64,000 bases of DNA, taken from Nansenia antarctica (taxonomy: Eukaryota > Chordata > Actinopteri > Argentiniformes > Microstomatidae). The stretch spans positions 15,883,188 through 15,947,187 of the forward strand of contig OZ022351.1 of NCBI GenBank assembly GCA_963989245.1, given 5' to 3'. The number at the start of each line of letters is the position of its first letter. Within the stretch, counting starts at the first letter, position 1. The position numbers and the translations under genes are program-made. The notes beneath the pieces are model-generated. The model made no database searches. It had not been told where the DNA came from and was given only the letters and a program-made list of their open reading frames with translations. This document shows positions 23,691-35,821 of the stretch, in pieces.

Positions 23691-23771
23691 ACAGTACCGG
23701 TCAAAGGTTTGGACACACTTTCCCATTCAATTGAATGGGGAAGTGTGTCCAAACTTTTGATTGGTACTGTA
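23691..23771 (+). mobile_element. Palindromic Tc1/mariner-like MITE
   Basis: Arms start tacagtaccggtcaaaggtt and end ttttgattggtactgta, with the palindromic centre ttcaattgaa. It is the same family as 5,664-5,742. The outer TA on each side is compatible with TA target duplication. Confidence 0.85.
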
Positions 23772-24298
23772 GATATTGTCAAAACTAATGAATTTTAGAT
23801 AGGAATTACCATAAAGATATCTGTTGGGGAACGTAGTGCTGATTGCATTCGAGAAGCTGCTTTTGCCCACACCAGCTATTTTGAAGTAATTCATCTTCGT
23901 AGCATGAGTAATACTTTGGTTCCAATGGGACCTTTTGATGACTCCTGACTCCAGTAATCTCATCCAAAACATGGTACCCGTTGTGGCATGCAAAATATGT
24001 CTCTGTGGCATGCTGCACTGTTTATAATTAATTTAAAATAAATGGATTTTCCCCACTTCTTGTGTGGCAGTGATCAACAATTTACACAGGCAAGTCAATC
24101 TTTCTATCTCACTGCCACGTTTAGTTTGCAAGCAGGGTGGACGTGCGACACTATACAATACTAAACACAGACACACTGGAACTCAATCAAAAGATGTCAT
24201 TGACTTGTGATCACGTGCTTCTCCCTCTGAATATCATCAGCTAAAATGTGAATTATTTCAAATGTTTTTTGATGTTTATGTTTTTATTGAGCCAAAAC

Positions 24299-24560
24299 AT
24301 CGTACACATACGTTATGTTGTTGTATCAACGCTCATTGATATTCATTGGAACAGTATAAACATTTATTTTTTTATTTTAAAAAAAAGAGAAAGGAAAATT
24401 AAGAATAAACTAAAGATAAAAGAGCCGTACACATACGTTATGTTGTTGTATCAACGCTCATTGATATTCATTGGAACAGTATAAACATTTTTATTTTTTT
24501 ATTATTATTTTTAAAAAAAGAGAATGGAAAATTAAGAATAAACAAAAGATAAAAGAGCCG
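24299..24560 (+). repeat. Tandem duplication, about 126 bp x2
   Basis: Units start at about 24,299 and 24,425 with cgtacacatacgttatgttg and end with gataaaagagc. Differences are mostly in the A/T runs. The region 24,561-25,598 holds no gene I can support. Confidence 0.9.
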
Positions 24561-25599
24561 TAGTTCTACCCCGTACCCTCCCTATTTTCCCAAGCCTCCA
24601 CTGTTTCCCTGTCCCCTATCCTTCATTCACTCAATAAGACTGAAACAGTGTAAGTGTATGTTATAAGTTATAACTTAGGAACTTATATGTGTACGGTTTG
24701 ATATGAGAGGTTGCCAGATCACATTATATCGTGAGAGTCTGTCCTTTAATACACATCTGATCCTTTCCAAGTGTAATGTACTGGTTATATCACATAGCCA
24801 CATTTTGAAGGTAGGGGGCCATCAGCTAAAATGTTATGTACACACAAATACACACACCCACACAATAACTGATGCATAATGAGTTTGAGATTCTATTACA
24901 ATCGATATTTTGTGCAGCAGTCTAATATTTTAGCCAGCAAGTGTCCTCAACTCACCCCTCTGCAGTGGCTAATTGTCCTAGTGAGAAGTGCAGACCGTGT
25001 CTGTTATTCAGGGTGATTCATCCCAATGGACACATTGGATGGCAACAACTCTCCATTGTGTGGAAGTCTGCAGTGGGCAGTGTCAAGGAATGAGGCGAGA
25101 ATGACTAGGAGAATGACTAGGGTCAACATCCCGATTTCTTATTCAGTAGCCATCATCTGCCAGGGAAGAATGCAGTGACCTCTGTACGTAATGGAACAAT
25201 GAAGCATTTCTTTCAGCTAAAACGACTACAAGGTTAAAATAGATTCTCAGCTTGAATTTGATGGTATTTGGGTAATATAGTATTGGTTTCACCATTGATA
25301 AATTACAACACTTTTTAGCATAATCCAAAAGGAATGGGACAATTGGCCTGACAGATGTTTCTGGCAAGTTAGGTGTGTTCTGCCACATCATTTGTGCAGG
25401 CACAAGAGAGCTGTCAATGTGTAGTATTGATTCTAGGCTTTGCGTTTGCCTTTGGAGTTCTGCTATTGGTGTCTGTCAACATGAGGACCAAAGCAGTGTC
25501 AATGAAAGTAAAGGAAGACTTTATTAGGCTGAATAATCAGGGAGAAAAAACACCAGAAACATAGCCAAACCCTTAGACAAGGGTTGGCACTCTAAAGAT

Positions 25600-25735
25600 G
25601 GCGGCGCGATCACACGCGAGGCTGGAGGGGCTACCGACGTTCCCAAATTTCGTTGTATGGTACCTGTACTATATCAATGACAATAAAGACCATTCATTCA
25701 TTCATTCATCATTCATTCATTCATTAGGCTGGCCT
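25600..25735 (+). mobile_element. Short L2-type element: LINE-like head joined to L2 3' tail
   Basis: The 3' part, cgttgtatggtacctgtact through ataaagacc and (ATTC)n, is the same tail as the LINE at 42,907-44,217. The 5' part, aagatggcggcgcgatcac, looks like the 5' start of a LINE. The roughly 130-bp copy would then be an internally deleted or composite non-autonomous element (inference). Confidence 0.6.
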
Positions 25736-25741
25736 AAATCA

Positions 25742-25910
25742 ACACTATGGAACTAATAACTATGTTATTAAAAAGAAAGAGAAAAGGCACTGGTGACCTC
25801 AGCAATGGCCAACGGGCTGGTGGGTCCAGGCAGACTTCTACAGTGGATGGCCGAAGAATGCTCACCATAATTAAGACACTTTAGGAGTGTAGAGCCAAAA
25901 CCAGAGAACA
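25742..25910 (+). pseudogene. Tc1-like transposase relic, N-terminal part
   Basis: The stretch aaaaggcactggtgacctca followed by a broken GTGDLSNG..RQTSTVDGRR reading matches the linker and second helix-turn-helix region of fish Tc1 transposases. It lies just left of the duplication boundary at 25,946. The matching C-terminal half lies at 26,620-27,345. Confidence 0.6.
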
Positions 25911-26619
25911 TGCTTCAGTGTACTTACGCAAGGCACCGTATGAGACATTCACTATAGAAATCTAGGAATATAATATAATAATCATAACTTTATTTATATA
26001 GTGTTTTTCAGTTAGCAGTTACAAAGTGCCACACATAAAAGAAGAAGAAAAATAAACCTGGGAAATCAGAAAATATAATAGGGACATTGTTGATTTGATT
26101 TGATTTATTGACAAAAAGATACAAATACATAGGCCAAGCAATGATCCTACTTGTAATTGTCAGGGATAGAGCGATAAAGTCTGTGACTTGTTTCCGTCGC
26201 TGTCCCTGGTGTTAAAAAGGTCCCCGAGGGGAAGGGGCCGTACCAACAGCCACTCCCATACTAAGAATAAAATGGTTAAAAGAGTACCAAAAATGCAGGA
26301 AATGGGTGGAGCAACAAAGTACTGAAGCAATAAAGTTGGACCACTCCAAATCACTGCATACCTGTGGAAAAAAATCAAGTAAAAGCACAAATATGTTGTT
26401 GTTTTTTTTATTTAAAAGAAGACAGATATGGCCAGCCTAATCCCGTCTGTCAGGCCGTTCCAAAGCCCAGGCCTGGTCACCTGTTGTGTTTAGCCTCGAC
26501 TGGAGCGACTGGAGCAGTCAACACAGCTTTGCCTGGAGATCTTAGGCTCCGCTTTGTCTCACAATAACTGCTGAGAAGTCTGAGACCTGTTGACCCCACC
26601 AGAGCTGGGTATATTCTCT

Positions 26620-27345
26620 GGTGATGCTCCTATATTGCAACCATCTTCAGTTGTTGCCCAATATCCACAGGATATCACAGCATCAGTGAAATGGTAGCGA
26701 GGGGGGGGGGGGGTTATGGCTTGAGCATGTAGTATGGCTTCCACTGAAACTGGCTCACTTTGTCTTCATTGACGACAGCAGAATTCTGAAGTGTACAGAG
26801 ACATCTTGTCAGCCAGAGTACAAGCAAATGCCTCCAAACTCATTGGATGGTACTTCATCATAAAGTACGGACAATTACCCAAAACATACTGCAATAGCAA
26901 CTAGGGAGTTTTTCAGGGCCAAAAAGTGGAAAGTTGTTGACTGGCCATGTCAATCTCCTGATTTAAATCATATTGAACATGCATTTAATTTGCTGAAGAG
27001 GAGATTTATGGCAAAACATCCTCAAAACAAACAACAACTGAAGATGGCTGCAGTCCAGGCTGGATCACCAGAGAAGACACCAGTGTCTGCTGGAGTCATT
27101 GGTCGCAGACTTCAGGCAGTTATTGCATGCAAAGAATTGTCGACCAAATATGAAATGAGTGCTTAATTTGGACATTTGATAAATCTGTCCCATCATTTTT
27201 GGTGGCCTAAAATGAAGGGACTATGTCTAAAAAGTGTTGTAATGTTGTATGTACCATCAAATAAAATCTGAATCTCTACTTTGACTTCACAGTAATTTTT
27301 TGAGTAATTATTTGGGGTAGAGCCAAAAGAAGAAAAACTGCTTTA
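26620..27345 (+). pseudogene. Tc1-like transposase relic, C-terminal part (unit 1)
   Basis: The broken frame shows a LAHFVFIDDS-like segment, then VVDWPCQSPDLNHIEHAFN. This is the SPDLNPIE block that carries the third acidic residue of the Tc1 DDE catalytic triad. A RFMAKHP..NKQQL tail follows. Stops interrupt it. The same relic is at 42,170-42,893 in unit 2. Confidence 0.75.
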
Positions 27346-27356
27346 CTGTCCCATAT

Positions 27357-27625
27357 CATATGGTCTGTACCTATGATATCTATGGTCTGTACCTATGATG
27401 TCTATGGTCTGTACCTATGATGTCATAAGGTCTGTACCTATGATGTCTATGGTCTGTACCTATGATGTCATATGGTCTGTACCTATTATGTCTATGGTCT
27501 GTAACTATGATGTCATAAGGTATGTACCTATGATGTCATAAGGTCTGTACCTATGATGTCATAAGGTCTGTACCTATGATGTCATAAGGTCTGTACCTAT
27601 GATGTCATAAGGACTGTACCTATGA
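27357..27625 (+). repeat. 22-bp minisatellite (unit 1)
   Basis: About 12 repeats of ggtctgtacctatgatgtc plus a two- or three-base joint (tat or ataa). The unit 2 counterpart is 44,218-44,506. The block length differs between copies. Confidence 0.9.
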
Positions 27626-30600
27626 AGTTTGGCTCATTTCCAGTTCATTCCAGAATATCGTGTGTGTGGAAGGAATCACAATTCAACAAATATTCAAAAG
27701 AAGAATTGTGTACACAGTAAACATATCAATAGCTTGGGACTCTCTGTTCGGCACAGTCAATCATAGGTGATTTTACAGAATTCAATACAGCATAAAGACA
27801 TTTACTGACACGAAAACATCACAAAACAGTAGAGACAAGTTATAAAATGAGGTCATTTATTTACAAATTGCTGAGATTTTGCATTGTGGTTCTAAAGATC
27901 CCATAAAAGATTGTCATTAAACACTGTTCAGTTGGTACTGGAAGTCTCCAAAAACTGCATTGCACACACTGTGGCCTAAACCAACAACATAAAAAGTACA
28001 TGCACATATCAGTACATTCAGTCCATGTCACCAAAATAGATTTGATTACAAAATATAGTCTTCAATATAAACATCTGAATTGTATGTTGTTGTTGTTTTT
28101 ACAACCAGGTCAGTTAAGTCAGTACATATTTAACTAGTCCTGAAAAAACACACTTTTAAATACTATATCATTCTTCAGTGGTGTTGTTTCACTAAAATAG
28201 CAGAGCTAACATTTCAATTTTCAAAAATATATTTGTTTCTCTACTGCTATGTTTTTTTTTCTCTTTACATATAGTGTGAATGCACCTACTCGAGAGCACT
28301 ATGATGTGATTGTTTGGCTCGGACATTTTGGAGAATTAAAAAGAAATAGTGTTTCATCATATATTCAGCAGGAAAGGAGAGTTCACCCCCAGTGCCTTGT
28401 GAATGTCCTCACGTCCAAGGGTTTCAAGTCAATGACAGGAAAACAACAGCATAAGAACAGTCGTGTGACATCGAAAATGAACCTGTGACTATGACTTCAG
28501 ACAACAGGAGTACTTTGACGATCTGAAAGAGAAGCTCTGTTCCGTCTAGATCCCGGGGGGGGGCCATGAGGTGGCAGAATGACAGAGGCGAACGGCAGAT
28601 GAATCTGATTGTATTGATTTAGAATTTCCTGTCTCGATGTGCTTTGTTTGACCCTTCCTAACACAGATAACACAGATTCCCCCAGAGCCTTGTCATTGAG
28701 ATGCGGGTATATATCTCAACAACAAAGGCAGATCTATCAGCTACCTGACAGCCAAGTCTTAGCAGGGGAAAGAAGCTGGCATCTCTTGTTCTACTGATTA
28801 GGTGTTTTTAGGACTCACAAAACGCATGAAGGAAGGGAAGATTCCAACCGATTTTAGTTCCTATGCATGTGAGCACGAGACAGCATGAGAAGATCAGTTT
28901 TACTGGAAAGGGAGGCTCTCGGCTAAGTCTGTCTAAAACAGCTCAAAGAGAATATTCGAGGAGATACCGCTATTGTGTTATACAGGGTCATGTGTTGGGT
29001 CTCGACATCAATCTGTTCTGTTGGGAGGAGACATAATCAAGGTAGAAACTGAGTAAAAAAACCTAACACACAGGCGTTGCTTAGCCCCTGAGCTAGTTTT
29101 TTTTCCACAGCACTAAACCAGACACGGTCCTCTGGCGCCACCTGTCGTAAATCTAAGGTAGCTACAGGCTACTTGTTTTACAAAAAAATGTCATTGGATG
29201 TCATTAATAAAGCTTCAAACCCCATCTAAGATCTATTAAAAAAAAAAAAAATCTGTTGAAAAATGAATGGCTTAACTGTTCTTATGATGTCAAAATATTC
29301 AAAGCACCGTGGCATTATAGACTTCTCCTCTATACAACAACAACAACGAGCATCTTTTCAGTTCAGATCAGAGTAATTCCCTAATTTGGTCCTTTTCCAT
29401 CAACCAAGTTATTGCTGGAGATCCTTCAAAAACATATGCATACACAGCTTATACAGTACACTTGCTGATAACCCCACTTCCTGTGGTAGAAAGTGTAGAG
29501 TCTTGTGGTGGATACTAAAGCCCCTCAGCTACTTCAGGCCTTTTCAGTTGTGCAACTGCCTCTGCTGTTGCAACCTCCACAACGGTACCTAATCAAACAG
29601 TAAAGTCTCTTTCCAAACCGTCCAGTGACTCCATCTACCTTGAAAACGCCTTCAAATACATTCAGTGAGAATCAATCTGCTGGTTTCTTTTATCGATTCG
29701 AATAGAAATAAGTACAAGGGTCTGCAAAACGACGGAAAGATCCATCGCTATCCCCCCGGAAAATTATAACTCAGCCCCGAATTAGAGCATGATGATGACA
29801 TGGAGATGCTTCAAACAATACAACATCCCCCCCCTAAACTGTCCTTTGCCTATTAGTGCAACAGACTACAAGTCAAATAAATAGCATGCCAGTCACAAAC
29901 ACAGCGTAACATCTGGTCCGGTGAGTGGGTGGGGTGGGTGACATCCTGAATGAACTCAGTGATAAGAGAGCGTACGATACATAGTATCGTCTTTTTGAGG
30001 CGTAGCTTGACGTGAGAGCAAGGTCGCCCGCCGACTTTCCTGACATCTTGTATTGCAACATGTAGCAGCATGCAAAGTAGTGGTAAGAGCGTCCGAACCT
30101 ACGTACTACGACAACCTGAGTGTTAGGGGGTTCACGTCCCTTGAGGACACTGTCGTCGTACCCTACCTTAAGGTACTGCCCCCCTCCCCCCCCCAAAGAA
30201 AATGGCTCAAATAAACAGGCAGTGAAAGCGAAAAGAAAATGCATCTCAAATGACACCCTGTGTCCCGCTACGTCTGACTAGAGCCACCGACAGCTTTGGC
30301 CTAATACAGCGTGGCTTCCAGACGAAGCCACGAGCGAACGATCGACGGTAACGACACGTTAGTAATTCTAGGCTGCTATCTGCATCGACTTGCAATGGAT
30401 ACTTTGGAATGAGAATGAGAGCGAGAGACGATTGAATTCAGGGTAAGAACGTACCCTTTGTGCTATTGCCGACAATTTGGGCATTGTAGGCGTGAAAATC
30501 TAGCCTTCCAGGCCAATTCGTGGCCAATTGTCAGAGGTAAATGCAAATACAGTGTAACAAGTCCAACCTTTAGAACAGTAACAATCCCATTCACACCCAC

Positions 30601-30902
30601 CCAGCCACCCACCCACCCCCACAAAAGGCCCACTACAGCTTAGAAACATGCAGATGTGTATAAATAACCAACATATTATTTTCTACAGAAACACCTCTAT
30701 GAAAAACACTGACTTATTTCACCAGAATGAGTTCACTACAAAAGTGCACCTCGCTTCTCTTGGCCAGATAGTGTTAAGTCCCCTGTTGAGCCTAACACTA
30801 AAGACCACGCTATTGACTGACCGAAGGCAGACCTGACCTGAACATAGGGTATGGCTATCTGATACATTTGCTACTGCCCCATAGGAGCAGTCAAGACAAC
30901 CA
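27626..30902. other. Duplicated region downstream of rce1 copy 1
   Basis: This is nearly line-for-line the same as 44,507-49,884 once the unit 2 insertions are removed. It contains no exon I recognise. An open frame at 28,249-28,488 of 79 codons is identical in the other unit but resembles nothing known. A minus-strand AATAAA at 27,856-27,861 (and 44,736-44,741) could end a long rce1 3' UTR, which is only a suggestion. Confidence 0.5.
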
Positions 30903-31150
30903 TTAGCATTGATAAAGATCCCCATAAGACGTGCAAATCAGAAGCAGAGAGCTAGGCGAGGTGGCCAGGGTGCAGACGGGCGTGGGGAGGCCGTAGAAGA
31001 GGGGGTTGGTCAGGGGGAAGAGGAGCAGGAAGAAGAGCAGCACCCCCAGCGGGTAGCAGAAGAGGACGGTGAGGTGGTGGGGGTGCTCCAGGGCCGTGCA
31101 GCTCATGTAGTTCCAGAAGGAGTGAATCAGCACCGGCCCCACCAGGTGAC
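30903..31150 (-). pseudogene. rce1: rce1 copy 1 exon 8
   Basis: This encodes HLVGPVLIHSFWNYM. The catalytic-type His and Asn are kept but Cys-His has become Ile-His and Cys has become Trp. A 12-bp in-frame loss removes most of the following GFPALG. A 2-bp difference in ctctct changes the final frame, so the end reads LLLICTSYGDLYQC in place of LCF. Confidence 0.85.
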
Positions 31151-32224
31151 CTGAGGGCAGACAAGTAAGAGGTCGTTATCGACGGGCGGCAGGGTAGACA
31201 TGACAGGTTGCGGACACATTCAAGTCCACCTCTTATGGATCTACCCATCCAGAGTTTTTCGTTGGTTTAACTTCATTTAGACTGAATGTTGAATGAAGAC
31301 CCCACGGAGCTAAAATACAGATATAGGGCTCCAATTTGCTTCCGCTAAAGAGTGCTCCGCTAAACACTCACACTCAGGGTGGTTTTCAGACCCGCGCTAG
31401 CAGGCATGCAAGCGTCATCGGAGGTTTGAGCGCTCTTTCCTATTTTCCAAAGTGAGTGAAGTCACCTCTGCGCTCCACCCGTGCCTGGCTCGCAGAGAGG
31501 GGTGTGTCATCTTCTAAAAATATGCTAATACGATATTCGCACCTCACGTGTCGATTTTCATAAATACATAAGCACACACACCCCTGGACAAGTTGCACCA
31601 GGGGAGGATGTTAACCTGTTAAAGATCCTGTATACCTAACCTAAAACACCTACCCAAGGTATACCCAATGTAAATAGTTCTACTGAAACTGTGAACTGAA
31701 ACTGAAAAGGATACGTGGCAGATGATGCATGTTTGACGCATAATTTGAAATCCAGTCCAGCAATCCGTGGGAGGTTTTTGATGGAAAAAAGTAGCTTGGC
31801 CTAAATATTTCACTGGATTGGATCGTCTCAGACCTTTGGCAATGTAAACAGACCGTTGTTATCGATCGGTGGTCGATCGGTGAACGTTATCGATCGGTGG
31901 TCAACTATGAGGCTTCTCTATGAGTTTTATCAAATTTGTCACGGTAGTTTGTTTGTTGGTGGTCTGACAGTGACGTCGATTGTGCCTGCTGTTGTGATTG
32001 TATCTTGAGATGGATTATTTGTCTCGAAGCACAAGAGTCATAGCTTTGAGATGATGTAACGCATGACTACCTACGTAAACATAGGAAGCGTGTACAGGGC
32101 AAGACAATTTGCATGAGCGCAACAGGCTATGGACCATACAGGGGGGAAAATTGTGTTATGTTTTAAAGCCATCTTTGATGCAGTAGAATTAGCTTTTGGT
32201 TTTGAGAAGGAGGACAATGGACAA

Positions 32225-32370
32225 TGCCTATATTCATACTAAGTTTACTGCAATGCCTATATTGGTACTAAGTTTACTGCCCTGTCTTTATTGGTACTAA
32301 GCTTACTGCCCTGCCTATATTGGTACTAAGTTTACTGCCCTGCATATATTGGTACTAAGTTTATGTTGGT
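32225..32370 (+). repeat. 29-bp tandem repeat in intron 7 (unit 1)
   Basis: Units of the form tattggtactaagtttactg plus ccctgcc/tcaatgcc, about five copies. Unit 2 has two copies split by a DNA element at 51,386-51,848. Confidence 0.8.
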
Positions 32371-32527
32371 CGGGGCAGACACACTCTGCGGTGACAACAA
32401 AATGCCAGAACGGTCTTTGAACATGGTTTTAGTGTTGCGCGGCGCTCTTTAGCAAAGGCACATTGGATCCCATAGTGTGTAGAGTTGACAGCATGCTGTC
32501 AATGCTAGCATAGAGACAAGGCGATTG

Positions 32528-32745
32528 GGGCGCTTAGGTGGCGTAGCGGGTTAAGCGCTGATCATGTAACCGCAGGGTCCCCGGTTCGATTCCGGCCGGG
32601 GACATATCCTGCATGTCATCCCTCCTCTCTCTCTCACCCATCCTTCCTGTCTAAATCTTCACTGTATCTGTCAAATAAAATGAACAAAAATATGAGTGGG
32701 ACTGCCCCACTCAGAAAAAATAACTAAAAAAATGTTTAAAAAAAG
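32528..32745 (+). mobile_element. tRNA-derived SINE, unit 1 only
   Basis: The head has a box A-like ggtggcgtagcgggtt and box B ggttcgattcc, followed by a body with gcatgtcatccctcc and ctctctctcaccc, and an A-rich tail. It is flanked by a perfect 10-bp target duplication, aaggcgattg, at 32,518-32,527 and 32,746-32,755. Unit 2 has the empty site, so this copy inserted after the duplication. It lies about 60 bp 3' (minus-strand sense) of exon 7. Confidence 0.92.
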
Positions 32746-32808
32746 AAGGCGATTGCACTTGGGTAGCTCGGAGCTCCACGTTGGAGTCTGACGGGGCGAG
32801 ACGCTCAC

Positions 32809-32871
32809 CTGTTCTGATGAAGATGAAGGCGATGTACGCTCCGAAGACGGTTGCGGAGGAGAACTGTAACG
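32809..32871 (-). pseudogene. rce1: rce1 copy 1 exon 7
   Basis: This encodes LQFSSATVFGAYIAFIFIRT against FQFSYTAVFGAYTAFIFIRT in copy 2. The changes fall in a strongly conserved membrane segment. Donor and acceptor are intact. Confidence 0.85.
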
Positions 32872-33014
32872 CTGCAACGCAAAACACATACGACATTAGT
32901 CATCGTTACTTGATGCCATAGCTCCTAATGTTCCACGGTGAGGAGACACAAGAAGGTTGTTAAGTCATTGATGCTACAGGGGTACAGAGGTTTTAGTTCA
33001 CCGTGGACGTTTAC

Positions 33015-33086
33015 CTGCAGAGAGGAAGATCTCAGACACGGTGCCCTGTCTGAAACGCAGCAGCTCGATCACATGATGAAAGTGGG
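33015..33086 (-). pseudogene. rce1: rce1 copy 1 exon 6
   Basis: This encodes HFHHVIELLRFRQGTVSEIF with the catalytic His motif intact. Glu replaces the Gly of copy 2 after VS. Confidence 0.85.
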
Positions 33087-33312
33087 CTGTGAAGACACAC
33101 GACAACCGTTGGTAAAGTCACCCGCGTACCGTCAATCAACACAATACGTCATTTAAGGGATGGTTCTCATGACCCTCAGTTGAAAATGTGTATCCGCTAG
33201 AGGGGTGACCTAGTCAGGGCTTGACATTAAGCTTTTTCAGGTACGTGCCCTTCGGACAAGTGAACTTATCTTTTACTTGGCCGAGAGCTCAAGTTACTTG
33301 TCCAAATATGAC

Positions 33313-33315
<3 letters not shown>

Positions 33316-33357
<42 letters not shown>
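33316..33357 (+). repeat. (GT)n microsatellite in intron 5
   Basis: Perfect GT run, shorter in unit 2 at 52,611-52,639. Confidence 0.95.
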
Positions 33358-33358
<1 letters not shown>

Positions 33359-33420
33359 TGTCTACTAACACACTACAAACCAGTAATATATTACATTAAA
33401 TTCCACCGACACATTGTTTG

Positions 33421-34603
33421 ACAAGGCAGCATACATTGACAAGGCAGCATACATTGACAAGGCAGCTACATTGACAAGGCAGCTACATTGACAAGGCAGC
33501 ATACATTAACAAGGCAGCTACATTGACAAGGCAGCATACATTAACAAGGCAGCTACATTGACAAGGCAGCTACATTGACAAGGCAGCATACATTGACAAG
33601 GCAGCTACATTGACAAGGCAGCATACATTGACAAGGCAGCTACATTGACAAGGCAGCATACATTGACAAGGCAGCATACATTGACAAGGCAGCATACATT
33701 AACAAGGCAGCTACATTAACAAGGCAGCATAGATTGACAAGGCAGCATACAATGACAAGGCAGCATACATTGACAAGGCAGCATACATTGACAAGGCAGC
33801 AGACATTGACATGGCAGCATACATTGACATGGCAGCATACATTGACAAGGCAGCATACATTGACAAGGCAGCATACATTGACAAGGCAGCTACATTGACA
33901 AGGCAGCATACATTGACAAGGCAGCATACATTGACAAGGCAGCAGACATTGACAAGGCAGCAGACATTGACAAGGCAGCAGACATTGACAAGGCAGCAGA
34001 CATTGACAAGGCAGCTACATTGACATGGCAGCATACATTGACAAGGCAGCTACATTGACAAGGCAGCATACATTGACATGGCAGCTACATTGACAAGGCA
34101 GCATACATTGACAAGGCAGCTACATTGACATGGCAGCAGACATTGACAAGGCAGCTACATTGACATGGCAGCAGACATTGACATGGCAGCATACATTGAC
34201 AAGGCAGCAGACATTGACATGGCAGCATACATTGACAAGGCAGCTACATTGACAAGGCAGCAGACATTGACATGGCAGCTACATTTACAAGGCAGCATAC
34301 ATTGACAAGGCAGCTACATTGACAAGGCAGCAGACATTGACAAGGCAGCTACATTGACAAGGCAGCATACATTGACAAGGCAGCTACATTGACAAGGCAG
34401 CAGACATTGACAAGGCAGCTACATTGACAAGGCAGCATACATTGACAAGGCAGCTACATTGACAAGGCAGCAGACATTGACAAGGCAGCATACATTGACA
34501 AGGCAGCTACATTGACAAGGCAGCTACATTGACAAGGCAGCAGCCATTGACATGGCAGCTACATTGACAAGGCAGCAGACATTGACAAGGCAGCATACAT
34601 TGA
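33421..34603 (+). repeat. 17/18-bp minisatellite, left block (unit 1 intron 5)
   Basis: Repeats of acattgacaaggcagc followed by t, at or ag, giving 17- and 18-bp variants mixed along the array. Occasional atgg replaces aagg. Open frames such as Leu-Pro-Cys-Gln-Cys repeats are by-products. The array is split from its right block by a DNA element. Confidence 0.95.
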
Positions 34604-34919
34604 CAGTGTTTCCTCCAGGAATTTTTACAATGGTGGCGGATGGCCGTGACTTTTTTCGCGTGCACGCGCATGAAACGCGCACGCGCGCTCAATTTTTTTC
34701 TTTTTTTTTTCTAATCACAGCCAAAACTAGAGGATGGCCAAAAAAATAAAATAATGAATATACAGAATATAAACTTGTGACTGACAGTCACATACACACA
34801 CACAAAGATCATCAGCTATAATATAATACGAAGTAGGCCTACATGAGCACAAAAGCGGCTAACGTTACTGATTAACTGTTTACTGTAGTGCAGAGAGATG
34901 GTAGTCGTAGGCGGCGTAT

Positions 34920-35075
34920 CAAATGACAAAGCTAAACGTTTAATGAAGGACATGAACGATTGTCAACAACACACTCAAGCAGTAAATAGAACAGTCTAAA
35001 CAACTTGGGTACTACGGACGGAACAATAGTCTCAACCTATAGTTCCGTGCGTGAATTATGTCAACCCACCACATT
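34920..35075 (-). mobile_element. Ty3/Gypsy LTR-like fragment
   Basis: In reverse orientation it aligns by eye with the LTR at 63,562-63,752. Shared words include acaacttgggtac, the phrase catagttccgt (here tatagttccgt) and gaattatgt.aacccaccac. It is diverged and appears to lack an internal region, so it may be a solo LTR. Confidence 0.6.
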
Positions 35076-35660
35076 ACAGAAGTAAAATCACAGTCAGATG
35101 GAGCATTCGGTAAACAGCTGAGTATCAGCTGAGTTAAAGAAAACAAACTCTTACCTTTGATGAGACCCACATGAGCCCTGTTTTCCCGTACTTCTCCCGT
35201 GTGTCTCTTATTGTCCAAATGTTCCCTGAATTTTAGCTGCATGTTTTTCCAGCATGTAATTCCGTTGTCAATAACAAAATCGTCTCCCCTTCTTTTCCCC
35301 TTGACAATACTGTGTCGTTGCTAAAGTGACGGCACATAAGAATCGTTTTTTGACTTGCTAATGTCTGCTAACGTAGCACTTGAAACTGGCGCCGTTCTCT
35401 GGACTGCAGCTGCTCCCGCGTTAGCATTAGCATCCATCTTTTCTTCTCCCTTCTCACCGTCACGAGCTCAAATGACACTTGTCGGCCGATCTAACTCTTA
35501 ACACTCACTTACAGGACTTCTGACACCATGTCGTGTTATTCTATTAAACATACACGTGAGTCCTTCTGTATTTCAATGTAAGTGTCTTTATTTTAACTCG
35601 CTCTGTAAGCTCTACAATACCGGTCTCTTGTTGTCTCGTCGTAACCTGCCCACCTGACCT

Positions 35661-35821
35661 GGGGGGTATTCCATCAACGTCGCTAAAGGAAAATCCTGGC
35701 TTATTTTTGATAACTCTCGCGAGACCTATCAGAATATGCCTGGATATTTTTAGGAACTCTCGCGAGATTTATCAGACTAAACCTGGATTTTCCCTTTAGC
35801 GATGTTGATGGAATACCCCCC
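35661..35821. mobile_element. Fold-back MITE
   Basis: Long arms: ggggtattccatcaacgtcg at the left and the near complement cgatgttgatggaatacccc at the right, each continuing through a tctcgcgaga-type word. Most of the element can pair with itself. Confidence 0.8.

Noticed and set aside
32528..32605. tRNA gene
   Set aside because: Box A and box B are present, but the sequence continues into a SINE body and A-rich tail with a 10-bp target duplication, so it is a tRNA-derived SINE.
33640..34692. Cysteine-rich LPCQC repeat frames on the minus strand
   Set aside because: Direct by-product of the 17/18-bp minisatellite. The frame changes whenever a 17-bp unit occurs.
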